From: Fimenecus sp052169395 | GTDB lineage: Bacteria > Bacillota > Clostridia > Oscillospirales > Acutalibacteraceae | DNA length: 64,000 bases | Assembly (NCBI GenBank): GCA_052169395.1 | Contig: JBQNCN010000003.1 | Span: 62,001-126,000 of the forward strand | Direction: 5' to 3' | Shown here: one piece after another, positions 15,759 through 23,871 of the stretch | Position numbering within the stretch: the stretch's first letter is position 1 | How the letters are laid out: each line of letters opens with the position of its first letter | Program-made: the position numbers and the translations under genes | Notes under the pieces: generated by a model | Told to the model about the DNA's origin: nothing | The model's database searches: none | Seen by the model: the letters and a program-made list of their open reading frames with translations, nothing else

Positions 15759-16933
15759 TTGTCTTTCCTCTTTTTCAAAATTACTGCCACTGAAACAGCC
15801 GCAAGAGCAGCCCCTGTAACTATACTCACTCGCTTAATATTTAAAAGCAACTTATCCATTGAATTAGGAGCATACTTATAATATAAATATTTATATTTCT
15901 CCTCTATATCATTTTTACTAAAATAATCTTGCCATTCAATAGTTCTTGTCGCATATTCATAAGGATTGTTCTCATCAATTTCTATAATGCGAACGCCACG
16001 GTGTAATCCATTACCATATACATTAAACCCACAGTTCTGAGTATATCCTAAATTAACACCTTTATATTTTGAAGTAAATGAATTAGCATGATCGTGCCCG
16101 AAATACATCGCAATCACATCACCCTTTTCTGCACAGGCGGAAAATTCACCCTGATTTACATCATTTGACGGTGATGCCGGGGTCTCTAAAACAAAATCAT
16201 TATTTCCCCTTAACAAATATTTTTCATCAAGAGTAAAAAATTTACCGTTATGTTCTTTATAACCTACTGCATGAGGCTTATGAGCTTTTGGCACCTCTTT
16301 AAGCACATTCCATATTTCATAAACCGGTATATGTTGAAATACGATAGAAGGAATATAATTTCCATTTTCCTCCTTCAAGTAATCTCTTACTCTTTTATAC
16401 CAATCAATTTGTCCTTTTGAAACTGCACTGGCATAACCTGAAAAAGTTGCAGAAAGACTGTCAATTAAATACAAATTAAAAACCGTTTTTTTTCCATCAG
16501 ACGATTTTATATTTATATAGTTATTGCATACACCGTCTATCCCGATATCTCCACGAACATTAATGCATCCTTTATTTTCAGAATAATATTTAAACTGAAG
16601 TTCCTTATCCGCACCAAATGCCTGGTCATCATGATTTCCAAAACAAAATGCAAATTTAACGCCATTCTTAACAAACGGTGCAGTTATTGTATCGATTATC
16701 TTTTTACATTTAAAATCGGAATTTTTACCTGCCAGCTCAGGAGAATAACCTTTTATCTGATCTCCTGTAAACACCGCTAAATCAGGTTTTTCTCTTTTAC
16801 ATATCTCATATAAAAATTTGATTGTATTTGGGCTTACATGAGGTCCGTCCTGAATATCCGCAATCTGAACAATCTTAAAGGGTCTGCCTTTTGTGAAATA
16901 AAGATCCTCAGTTTTTCCAAGCGGTCTTTTCAT
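15755..16933 (-). CDS. Calcineurin-like metallophosphoesterase with C-terminal membrane anchor
   Basis: Binuclear-metal phosphoesterase of the Dcr2/PRP1-like group; substrate unknown. I start at the ATG at 16933 (GGAG six bases upstream) rather than the GTG at 16945. Visible motifs: GDQ in VFTGDQ, FGNHDD, VFQHIP and YFGHDHANS. The first motif, normally D-x-H, reads ADIQDGPH, so the usual His is a Gln. The last 30 residues form one hydrophobic helix followed by KKRKDK, a tail anchor; with no signal peptide, the catalytic part probably faces the cytoplasm. It is followed by nnrD with a 4-base overlap. Confidence 0.85.
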   Translation of the reverse strand: MKRPLGKTEDLYFTKGRPFKIVQIADIQDGPHVSPNTIKFLYEICKREKPDLAVFTGDQIKGYSPELAGKNSDFKCKKIIDTITAPFVKNGVKFAFCFGNHDDQAFGADKELQFKYYSENKGCINVRGDIGIDGVCNNYINIKSSDGKKTVFNLYLIDSLSATFSGYASAVSKGQIDWYKRVRDYLKEENGNYIPSIVFQHIPVYEIWNVLKEVPKAHKPHAVGYKEHNGKFFTLDEKYLLRGNNDFVLETPASPSNDVNQGEFSACAEKGDVIAMYFGHDHANSFTSKYKGVNLGYTQNCGFNVYGNGLHRGVRIIEIDENNPYEYATRTIEWQDYFSKNDIEEKYKYLYYKYAPNSMDKLLLNIKRVSIVTGAALAAVSVAVILKKRKDK

Positions 16934-17011
16934 ATATATCTCCACATTATATTTTAAGTAAATTATAACATAAAACCAACTTCAAACATATTATTGTAAT
17001 ATAAATTTTAT

Positions 17012-17040
17012 TTGAATATAAGCTAAAGCCTTGATATAAT
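17012..17040 (+). promoter_or_regulatory. Promoter of nagB-trmL-cdd
   Basis: TTGAAT (17012-17017), 17 bp spacer, TATAAT (17035-17040), 24 bases before the nagB start; ribosome-binding site TAGGAGG follows. Confidence 0.82.
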
Positions 17041-17064
17041 TAAACTTAATTTAGGAGGCAAATT

Positions 17065-17787
17065 ATGAAACTTCATATTTTAAAAAATGATGATTTAATA
17101 GCAGAAACTGTTGCAAAAATTTTTATAAATAAAGTAAAAGAAAATCCCAAATCGGTTTTGGGTTTTGCAACCGGTGCAACACCTATAAAAACTTATAAAC
17201 AAATTATCAATCTTTACAATAAAGAAAAAATCAGTTTTAAAGACATCACAACATTTAATCTTGATGAATACTGCAATCTGCCGAAAAACGATGAAAATAG
17301 TTATTATAACTTTATGCATGTTCAACTTTTCAATCATATAGATATAGCAGAAAGCAATATAAATTTTTTAAATGGCAATACTGAAAATGCTATGGATGAA
17401 TGTAAAAGCTATCAGGATAAAATAGCTAAAGCGGGCGGAATTGATATTCAGCTTCTTGGAATAGGCAGAAACGGTCATATAGGTTTCAATGAACCGGATA
17501 AAATATTTTTAAAAGATACGCATGAAGTACAACTTACACAAAGTACAATTGAGGCAAACTCAAAATATTTCATAAAAAATACAATGCCGACATCGGCACT
17601 TACAATGGGAATCGGTGATATAATGGCAGCTAAAAAAGTGATTTTAATTGCAACAGGAAAAGAAAAAGCCGAGGCAATAAAACAAATGACTTCCAACAAA
17701 ATATCTCCACTTTGTCCCGCTTCAATTTTACAATTCCATCAAAATGCGGAAATATTCTGTGATGAAGCGGCAGCGGAGATTTTATAA
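17065..17787 (+). CDS. nagB: Glucosamine-6-phosphate deaminase
   Basis: Converts glucosamine-6-phosphate to fructose-6-phosphate and ammonia, the last step of amino-sugar use. The 240 residues carry LGFATGATPIKTY at the N-terminus, TFNLDEYCNLP with the catalytic Asp, and GIGRNGHIGFNEP with the catalytic His region. It is the shorter, non-allosteric Gram-positive type. The ATG follows TAGGAGGCAAATT. It leads an operon with two RNA/nucleoside genes. Together with the sialidase at 3674 it fits a mucin-sugar lifestyle, although no other sialic acid catabolism genes are in the window. Confidence 0.96.
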   Translation: MKLHILKNDDLIAETVAKIFINKVKENPKSVLGFATGATPIKTYKQIINLYNKEKISFKDITTFNLDEYCNLPKNDENSYYNFMHVQLFNHIDIAESNINFLNGNTENAMDECKSYQDKIAKAGGIDIQLLGIGRNGHIGFNEPDKIFLKDTHEVQLTQSTIEANSKYFIKNTMPTSALTMGIGDIMAAKKVILIATGKEKAEAIKQMTSNKISPLCPASILQFHQNAEIFCDEAAAEIL

Positions 17788-17796
17788 AAATAAAAT

Positions 17797-18306
17797 ATGA
17801 AGCTTAATGTTGTTCTGGTAGAACCTGAAATTCCTGCAAACACAGGAAATATTTCAAGAACTTGTGCACTTACAGGTGCAACTCTTCATCTTATAGGGCC
17901 TATGGGCTTTGAAATTACCGACAAAAGGCTGAAACGCGCAGGTCTTGATTATTGGAATATGCTTGATTTACACTATTACAATAATCTTGAAGAATTTTTC
18001 AATAAAAATCCTAATTGCTGTAATTTCTTCTATTATTCTACAAAGGCAAAGTATCGTTTCAGTGATGTTACTTATCCCGACAACACTTATCTTTTTTTCG
18101 GTAAAGAAACAAAGGGACTTCCTGAAAAACTTCTTTTTGAAAATCCCGAAACAACGGTACGTATCCCTATGCTTGACAATCCATGTGCCCGTTCACTTAA
18201 TTTGTCAAATTCCGTTGCCATAGGCGTTTATGAGGTTTTAAAGCAGTGGGGGTTTCCCAAACTTTTATGTGAAGGTCAGCTTAGAAATTTTAAGTGGGAT
18301 GAATAA
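17797..18306 (+). CDS. trmL: tRNA (cytidine/uridine-34-2'-O)-methyltransferase TrmL
   Basis: SPOUT-class methyltransferase acting on the wobble base of tRNA-Leu. The 169-residue single-domain protein has the TrmL start VVLVEPEIPANTGNISRTCA, then HLIGPMGFEI, the LKRAGLDYW segment, LFFGKETKGLP and the C-terminal trefoil knot RIPM...ARSLNLSNSVAIGVYE. Nine bases separate it from nagB, and it overlaps cdd by one base. Confidence 0.95.
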   Translation: MKLNVVLVEPEIPANTGNISRTCALTGATLHLIGPMGFEITDKRLKRAGLDYWNMLDLHYYNNLEEFFNKNPNCCNFFYYSTKAKYRFSDVTYPDNTYLFFGKETKGLPEKLLFENPETTVRIPMLDNPCARSLNLSNSVAIGVYEVLKQWGFPKLLCEGQLRNFKWDE

Positions 18307-18707
18307 TGGAAGATTATGAACTTTTAAAATTAGCCGAATCCGCAAGAATAAATGCTTATGCACCGTATTCAAATTTTAAGGTTGGCACTGCACTACTTTC
18401 TAAAAACGGTAAAGTTTTTACAGGCGTAAATATTGAAAACACATCATATCCTGTCGGAATTTGTGCGGAACGAGCAGCAATTTCAAAAGCAATTTCTTGC
18501 GGAGAAACAAAATTTGTTAAAATAGCAATTTCAGGCTTTAAAGAAAATTCTGAGCAAAGGCCATGTTTTCCTTGTGGAATGTGCAGACAGGCATTGTCTG
18601 AATTTTGTGATAAAAGCTTTGAAATTATAGTTTTTGATAAAACAAACAGAACAAAAAAATATACACTTGGAGAACTTTTAACACACGCATTTAAAAAAGA
18701 GCGTTAA
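18306..18707 (+). CDS. cdd: Cytidine deaminase
   Basis: Zinc enzyme that deaminates cytidine to uridine in pyrimidine salvage. 133 residues, the homotetrameric bacterial form: YAPYSNFKVGTALL, VNIENTSYPVGICAERAAI with the zinc Cys and catalytic Glu, and FPCGMCRQALSEF supplying the other two zinc Cys. ATG overlaps the trmL stop (TAATGG). It ends inside a bidirectional terminator. Confidence 0.97.
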   Translation: MEDYELLKLAESARINAYAPYSNFKVGTALLSKNGKVFTGVNIENTSYPVGICAERAAISKAISCGETKFVKIAISGFKENSEQRPCFPCGMCRQALSEFCDKSFEIIVFDKTNRTKKYTLGELLTHAFKKER

Positions 18708-18719
18708 ACGCTCTTTTTT
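18693..18719. terminator. Bidirectional terminator between cdd and the rubredoxin gene
   Basis: AAAAAAGAGCG and CGCTCTTTTTT arms around a TTAAA loop. It overlaps the cdd stop and lies at the end of the facing minus-strand gene, serving both. Confidence 0.85.
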
Positions 18720-19338
18720 AAATGTAGATTTTTTCAAAATCAGAAGCGGGGTGCTTACATATCGGACAAATAAAATCAGCAGGAAGTTCTTCCCCTTCAT
18801 AAATATATCCGCAGATTTTACAGCGCCATACAGCTTTTCCGCTCTTTGATTCGGATGCAGGTTGCTTCGGCTTAATGTTTTTTAAATAATAATCATAGGT
18901 AAGAGACGGTTCATCCGACAGCACATTACAATCCGTTATATCGGCAAAAAACATTGTATGTGTATCTAAATCAACACTGTCAAAAATCTTTCCGCTGATA
19001 AAGGCATTTGTGCTTTCGGTTATATAAACAAGTCCGTTTTCCGTTCTTTTTATGTTATTAAAGTTTTCAAGCTTATCAATATCATTTCCTGAAGAAAATC
19101 CAAAGCGTTTTATAAGATCAAATGATGTTTTTTCCGTCAACACTGAAAGGTTAAAAAGTGCAGTGTTCTTTATCATATCGTGAGTTAAATTAAGCTTATT
19201 CAATGTAAGACTTATACGATTTGGTACACTTGTAATCTGAATTGCAGTATTTGTTATACAGCCGTTATCTTTTCCTTCATAGTTTGAAGTTGCTACAAAA
19301 AGACCATAAGAGATCTTATACAACGCATTAAAATTCAT
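18718..19338 (-). CDS. High-molecular-weight rubredoxin (flavin reductase-rubredoxin fusion)
   Basis: Electron carrier found in anaerobes, joining an N-terminal FMN-binding flavin-reductase-like split barrel (about residues 1-150, MNFNALYKISYGLFVATS, TNTAIQITSVPNRISLTLNK) to a C-terminal rubredoxin domain (CKICGYIYEGEE...CPICKHPASDFE) with four iron-ligand Cys. The 206-residue length and the order match Hrb-type proteins that feed electrons from NAD(P)H dehydrogenases to oxygen- or NO-reducing flavoproteins. GGTGGTGAG precedes the ATG. It follows the PduL gene by about 50 bases on the same strand. Confidence 0.92.
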   Translation of the reverse strand: MNFNALYKISYGLFVATSNYEGKDNGCITNTAIQITSVPNRISLTLNKLNLTHDMIKNTALFNLSVLTEKTSFDLIKRFGFSSGNDIDKLENFNNIKRTENGLVYITESTNAFISGKIFDSVDLDTHTMFFADITDCNVLSDEPSLTYDYYLKNIKPKQPASESKSGKAVWRCKICGYIYEGEELPADFICPICKHPASDFEKIYI

Positions 19339-19388
19339 ATGCTCACCACCCGTTTTATAATAATATTATCAAATCGTCTGTTTTAAAA

Positions 19389-19964
19389 TTATACGATAAC
19401 CTCACCATAAGCTTCTCTGTCAGCCATAACCGCATTACTTTCATCAGTATCAATATGCATTGCAAGCGAATATGAATCTGAAACACGCACTACAACATCA
19501 CCAAAAATTAAAGACCGCTCTGAAGAATTTATCTTTACGGAAACAATTTGTCCATTTTCCACACCGAACTCTTCAGCGTTTGCATTTGTCATATGAATAT
19601 GACGCTTAGCAATAATAACACCATCTGAAAGCTCTACCTCACCCACAGGTCCTACAATTTTACAAGCTCCGGAATTTTCAATATCTCCAGATTCCCTTAC
19701 CGGTGCTAAAATTCCTATTGACCTTGCATCAGTTGCAGAAAGTTCCACCTGATTAGCAGATCTTACAGGTCCTAAAATCCTAACCTTGGAGAATTCGCCC
19801 TTAGGTCCTATTACTTTAATAAGTTCATTTGAGGCAAACTGCCCAGGCTGCGAAAGCTCTTTTTTCATTGTAAGCTTATAATCTTTTCCAAACAGAACCT
19901 CAAGCGTTTCTTGAGTTAAATGACAATGCCTTGCCGATGTTTCCACCAATACTTTGTTCTTCAT
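19389..19964 (-). CDS. PduL-family phosphate acyltransferase
   Basis: Interconverts acyl-CoA and acyl phosphate. The 191-residue protein is a two-barrel PduL with the zinc-binding histidine motifs ARHCHLT near the N-terminus, RHIHM in the second half, and MHIDTDE near the end. No microcompartment genes or encapsulation signal sequence are present, so it is most likely the soluble phosphotransacetylase used with an acetate kinase in acetate formation, downstream of the pyruvate oxidoreductase. ATG follows GGAGGATATAT. Substrate (acetyl or propanoyl) cannot be told from the sequence. Confidence 0.92.
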   Translation of the reverse strand: MKNKVLVETSARHCHLTQETLEVLFGKDYKLTMKKELSQPGQFASNELIKVIGPKGEFSKVRILGPVRSANQVELSATDARSIGILAPVRESGDIENSGACKIVGPVGEVELSDGVIIAKRHIHMTNANAEEFGVENGQIVSVKINSSERSLIFGDVVVRVSDSYSLAMHIDTDESNAVMADREAYGEVIV

Positions 19965-19991
19965 ATATATCCTCCGTATTAAAACCTACTG

Positions 19992-20210
19992 CTATTTTAT
20001 TGCAAATCGTTTCACTATTTGCAATAAAATTTCAAAAATAATAGCTGAAATCAAAAATAAAATAATATATGTATTAAACTGTCCCTTATATTTAGTCTTT
20101 TGCTCATCCGTCATTTTTTCATTATTCATGATACGATATTTATTTAAAGCTAAAAATATAAAGGCCATGCACAATATCATAAATATTGCAGGAAAAATAT
20201 ACCACCACAT
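19992..20210 (-). CDS. Small two-helix membrane protein
   Basis: Unrecognised. The 72-residue product has two hydrophobic helices (about 2-22 and 47-66) separated by a charged loop with MTDEQKTKYKGQFNTY. The start is supported by GGGAG six bases upstream of the ATG. It lies between the PduL and GtrA-like genes on the same strand, 27 bases before PduL, and may be co-transcribed with PduL. Confidence 0.7.
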   Translation of the reverse strand: MWWYIFPAIFMILCMAFIFLALNKYRIMNNEKMTDEQKTKYKGQFNTYIILFLISAIIFEILLQIVKRFAIK

Positions 20211-20287
20211 AAAATTCTCCCATAAATAATTAAATAAATAATATCATATATAATTTTAACAAAAAAAACAAAAAATACAATACGCAT

Positions 20288-20309
20288 AAAAAAAGCCGCT
20301 AAAGCGGCT
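20288..20309 (-). terminator. Terminator after the GtrA-like gene
   Basis: Minus strand stem GCCGC/GCGGC with TTTA loop followed by seven U residues, just downstream of the GtrA-like stop. Confidence 0.88.
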
Positions 20310-20326
20310 CTCTTTTAAAGCTGAAA

Positions 20327-21007
20327 TCAATCTTTTTTCTCTTTTAAAAGTACAAATTTTTCCATAGGAAATAGTACAACAAACTGTATAAAACCAGCAA
20401 CTGCAGTTGCTATAAGCCTTGATGCACCTGAAATAAAACTATTATCAACAAGCGTAAGCTTACCATAAACAAATCCCTGAAGCCACGTTGAGAACAACAT
20501 TAAAGCTACCAGAAGAATAATATAAATAACAAATGAAATCTTAGGGGCATCAGAACGAAATGTTCTCTTTTTATTCTGAATATATCCATAAATATTTGCA
20601 ATAGTATTTGAAAGGAAGAAAGGCAATATATAGCCCCAAGTTGTTATACCGCTCACTACATATTTATCTATGCTTTTCATTCCCGCTGCAGTATTAACAT
20701 CAAAAAGATTCACAGGATTGAATATAGGTCTTAAAAAACCTGGTATACCAACCTTAAAAGCTGCTTTATCAAAAATAAACGGAAGCAGATATGCAAGCGC
20801 TATCTGAATAATAGATACAAGTCCTGAAACCACAATAAACTTAAAAAGCTGCCATAAAAACTTTACAAAAGAACTTTTTTCCTCTGCTTTTTTATCTGTC
20901 TTTGCCAGCCATTTATCAAATTTTGACGCTTTCGGATTATTTATAACTTCATCATCTGCCAAAAGCTCATTCTGTTTTTTTTCTTCGGCACTTAATTTTT
21001 CCGACAT
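20327..21007 (-). CDS. GtrA-like integral membrane protein
   Basis: Polytopic membrane protein with GtrA-family traits: FKFIVVSGLVSIIQIALAYLL as first helix and SNTIANIYGYIQNKKRTFRSD in the middle, four helices in all. GtrA-like proteins are thought to move lipid-linked sugars across the membrane or assist cell-wall glycosylation. I place the start at 21007 (MSEKLSAEEKK) because AAGGAG lies six bases upstream; a longer in-frame ATG at 21040 has no such site. A charged cytoplasmic N-terminal segment of about 55 residues precedes the first helix and is unusual for the family. Confidence 0.75.
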   Translation of the reverse strand: MSEKLSAEEKKQNELLADDEVINNPKASKFDKWLAKTDKKAEEKSSFVKFLWQLFKFIVVSGLVSIIQIALAYLLPFIFDKAAFKVGIPGFLRPIFNPVNLFDVNTAAGMKSIDKYVVSGITTWGYILPFFLSNTIANIYGYIQNKKRTFRSDAPKISFVIYIILLVALMLFSTWLQGFVYGKLTLVDNSFISGASRLIATAVAGFIQFVVLFPMEKFVLLKEKKD

Positions 21008-21049
21008 GTTAATCTCCTTAAATTTATATATGTGTAACACAGTTTTTAA

Positions 21050-21078
21050 AGTATATCATGAAAATATGTAATTCTCAA
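21050..21078 (-). promoter_or_regulatory. Promoter of the GtrA-like gene
   Basis: Minus strand TTGAGA (21078-21073), 17 bp spacer, TATACT (21055-21050) with TGA before the -10. Confidence 0.72.
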
Positions 21079-21169
21079 CAAATATTATATAAAAATTATT
21101 TTAATTGTTCAAAATATTCAACCAGCATATTTTCGTACTTTTTAGGTTTTTTAAAGTTCACTATGTTTT

Positions 21170-21510
21170 TCATCTGAAAAGTGCATATTTAAGTGTAGGA
21201 ATTACTGAAACAAACATTTCTATTGTTGATGAAACAGAGCAAAGTAAAAACATTGCCTCTATATATTGTGAAAACTGTGTTTTAAAGCTTGCTCCCCTTG
21301 TAAGTGCTTCGTCCACCATCTGTGTACATTTGCATCGGAAAAGCCTACAAGCTTAAAAAACATACCCTCTATAAGCATTGAAATACCTGCAGAAAGTTTT
21401 GTGGCAAAACTTTGTCTTGAAAAAAACACTCCATCCGGACGAATATTATTTTTATATTCTTCATAATCTATCACATTCGAAATCATAATAAACTGCAAAA
21501 CAATTGTAAG
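21170..21510 (-). pseudogene. Remnant of a GPH-family sugar:cation symporter
   Basis: Only the C-terminal end of a glycoside-pentoside-hexuronide symporter is left. The first part (from about 21510) reads LQFIMISNVIDYEEYKNNI, then RPDGVFFSRQSFATKLSAGIS, classic GPH sequence; the frame breaks near 21335 after GFSDAN and continues in another frame as MVDEALTRGASF, QYIEAMFLLCSV and IPTLKYALFR to a TGA at 21170. An in-frame stop (TAA at 21511-21513) lies just upstream, and no N-terminal part is seen. The intact symporter at 21740 is on the other strand and belongs to a different subgroup, so this is a decayed relative, not a copy. Confidence 0.82.
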
Positions 21511-21682
21511 TTATCTACTGGTATATGTATCACCATATTTATTGTAAGGATTCTTATTTCATCTATTGAAATCATTATAATACTCCAGTTTAATATTTAA
21601 TTTTCAATATTTATATAAAAATATATATTGTTTTCATATTAACGATTTTTTTAAAATTAAATAAAAAACATCAAAATCAACA

Positions 21683-21711
21683 TTGTATTTATAGTAAAAA
21701 TTAGTTAGAAT
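21683..21711 (+). promoter_or_regulatory. Promoter of the symporter operon
   Basis: TTGTAT (21683-21688), 17 bp spacer, TAGAAT (21706-21711), 29 bases before the chosen start. Confidence 0.65.
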
Positions 21712-21739
21712 AATATAAATGATGTTAAAGGATAGTTTT

Positions 21740-23137
21740 ATGGGCAAATCAAAAAATAATCTTACTAAAAATTTAATGCGCTATATAAATTACGGAATCG
21801 GCGCTATAGGACTTGACCTTTCTTATGGAATGTTTTATTCATTTTTATCATATTATCTTTCAAGCGTTTTAGGATTAAAAGAGGCATTCCTTTTAATTTT
21901 AACACCTCTTGCAAGAATATGGGACGGAATAAATGACCCTATGATGGGTACAATTGTTGACAACTCAAAAACAAAAATGGGAAAATATCGTCCATGGATA
22001 CTTATAGGTGCCATCTCAAATGCCGTTGTGCTTACTCTACTTTTTTCCTCATTTGGAATGAGCGGAACAAAGCTATATATATATATTGCCGTTATGTATA
22101 TTTTTTGGGGAATGACCAACACAATGGCTGATATTCCATATTGGTCTATGATACCCTCATTTACTAGCGAAGAAAAAGAAAGAAATACGGTTTCCACTAT
22201 TGCAAGAGCTTTTTCAGGTGTAGGACAAGGAATAATTACTATTGCAACACCGATAATTCTCCCTCTTTTATCCTCAGGCATTACAACTGATAAAGGATAT
22301 AGTGCAACAGGCTTCTCTCGCTGGGCTTTTATCTGTGGTTTAGCTCTTATTTTATTTTCTCTTATATGTGTAATTACAACTAAAGAAAAAAATGTTGTTT
22401 ACAATGAAAAACAGAAGTTTTCATTCAAACAAATTTTCAAAGTTATATCAAGCAATGACCAACTTATTGTTTTTATGATTTTCGCAATGCTTTCAAATGC
22501 AGGTTGGTACCTTACAAGTTCAACTGCCGTATACTATTTTACCGATGTTTTAAATCAACCCAAAGGTCAATCACTGTTTCAGACAATAGGTGCTGCCGGT
22601 TCGGTTATAGGACTTTTAGTAATTCCCATTCTTTCAAAAAAGTTCAATAAACGAACAATATATTCAATTTCACTTATTATAACAATAATCGGCTATGCAC
22701 TTATGTTTTTATTCGGACCTGTGCTAAAGCTCACACTTATAATGGATATTTGCTATATCCTTGCGTCCATAGGTATTTCATCAATGTTTGTTTCACAGAC
22801 AATTTTCCTTGCTGATATTGTCGATTATGGTGAATATAAAAACGGTAGACGTTCAGAAAGTATAACATTTTCCATGAAAGGTTTTTTGCAAAAAATGGCC
22901 TATACCATTCAAACTTTCTTACTTTTTGGCGGACTTGGTATTATGAACTATAACCGACAGATAAAAACCGGCACCATAAACAGTATGACAAAAAACACAA
23001 TAGGAATTTTAGCTTTTGGAATTCCTGCAATTTTAGTTTTAGCTGCTCTGGTGGTTTTTCGAACAAAATTTAAAATTCACGGTGAACTCACTGATAAAAT
23101 CCACGACCACATTATTAAAAAAAGAACTTCTGAATAA
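21740..23137 (+). CDS. GPH-family glycoside/hexuronide:cation symporter (MFS)
   Basis: Twelve-helix sugar symporter. The family pattern RIWDGINDPMMGTIVDNSKTKMGKYRPW is clear near residue 60-90, and VDYGEYKNGRRSESITFSM in the second half is the counterpart of the GPH D-Y-x-E motif. Start placed at the ATG at 21740 (AAAGGAT upstream); an earlier ATG at 21719 lacks a ribosome-binding site. It is followed after two bases by a histidine phosphatase gene and then a membrane protein, forming a three-gene unit. The sugar cannot be assigned; no glycosidase is next to it. Confidence 0.9.
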   Translation: MGKSKNNLTKNLMRYINYGIGAIGLDLSYGMFYSFLSYYLSSVLGLKEAFLLILTPLARIWDGINDPMMGTIVDNSKTKMGKYRPWILIGAISNAVVLTLLFSSFGMSGTKLYIYIAVMYIFWGMTNTMADIPYWSMIPSFTSEEKERNTVSTIARAFSGVGQGIITIATPIILPLLSSGITTDKGYSATGFSRWAFICGLALILFSLICVITTKEKNVVYNEKQKFSFKQIFKVISSNDQLIVFMIFAMLSNAGWYLTSSTAVYYFTDVLNQPKGQSLFQTIGAAGSVIGLLVIPILSKKFNKRTIYSISLIITIIGYALMFLFGPVLKLTLIMDICYILASIGISSMFVSQTIFLADIVDYGEYKNGRRSESITFSMKGFLQKMAYTIQTFLLFGGLGIMNYNRQIKTGTINSMTKNTIGILAFGIPAILVLAALVVFRTKFKIHGELTDKIHDHIIKKRTSE

Positions 23138-23139
23138 TA

Positions 23140-23859
23140 ATGCGTATATTATTCATACGACATGGAGATCCGAATTATGCAATTGACAGCCTTACTAATA
23201 AGGGAAAAATCGAATCAAAACTTTTAGCAAAAAAGCTTTCTGAAGAGCCTATAAAAACCGTTTATGTATCACCACTTGGAAGAGCTCAAAAAACAGCAAA
23301 ATATTATTTAAAACTTTCATGTAAAATTTCAGAAACAAAAACTTGGCTTAAAGAATTTGACGGATTTATAATAAATCAAAATAATAAAAAAGTTATTCCA
23401 TGGGATTTAATGCCATCTTATATTTCTAAAAATCCCAAACTTTATGACAACACAGAATGGGCAGATACTGATATTATGCAAAGCGGAAATGTAAAAGAAC
23501 GCTATAATTATGTCTGTTCTTCATTCGATGAACTTTTAAGTGAACACGGATATATCAGAGAAAATTTATATTACAGGGTGAAATTTGCAAATACCGATAC
23601 TCTTGCATTTTTTTGTCATTTTGGAATATCATCCGTTTTACTTTCCCATTTAACAAATATATCTCCTGTTCTTTTTTGGCAGCACTTTTGCGCTGCTCCC
23701 TCTTCAATAATTTCAGCTATTACCGAAGAACGTGAAAAAGGTATTGCATCATTTCGAATAAATGAATATGGGGATATTTCTCATTTAAAAACTGCCAACG
23801 AAAAACCATCTTTTTCAGCAAGATTTTGTGAAATATACAATTCAAAAGACAGACATTAA
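23140..23859 (+). CDS. Histidine phosphatase family protein
   Basis: Phosphohistidine-dependent phosphatase of the phosphoglycerate-mutase superfamily. LFIRHGDPNY holds the catalytic RHG; VYVSPLGRAQKTAKYY the second Arg; and FCHFGISSVLL the second catalytic His. The 239 residues are somewhat longer than minimal members. The start lies two bases after the symporter stop, so it is translated from the same message. Substrate unknown; a sugar phosphate from the co-encoded symporter is one option. Confidence 0.87.
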   Translation: MRILFIRHGDPNYAIDSLTNKGKIESKLLAKKLSEEPIKTVYVSPLGRAQKTAKYYLKLSCKISETKTWLKEFDGFIINQNNKKVIPWDLMPSYISKNPKLYDNTEWADTDIMQSGNVKERYNYVCSSFDELLSEHGYIRENLYYRVKFANTDTLAFFCHFGISSVLLSHLTNISPVLFWQHFCAAPSSIISAITEEREKGIASFRINEYGDISHLKTANEKPSFSARFCEIYNSKDRH

Positions 23860-23871
23860 GGAGGTTTTAAA

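Noticed and set aside
19389..19964. Part of a propanediol microcompartment
   Set aside because: PduL is present but no shell protein, diol dehydratase or encapsulation peptide is found nearby.
21105..21356. Plus-strand open frame of 83 codons
   Set aside because: It runs opposite the decayed symporter, lacks a ribosome-binding site and shows no protein-like pattern.
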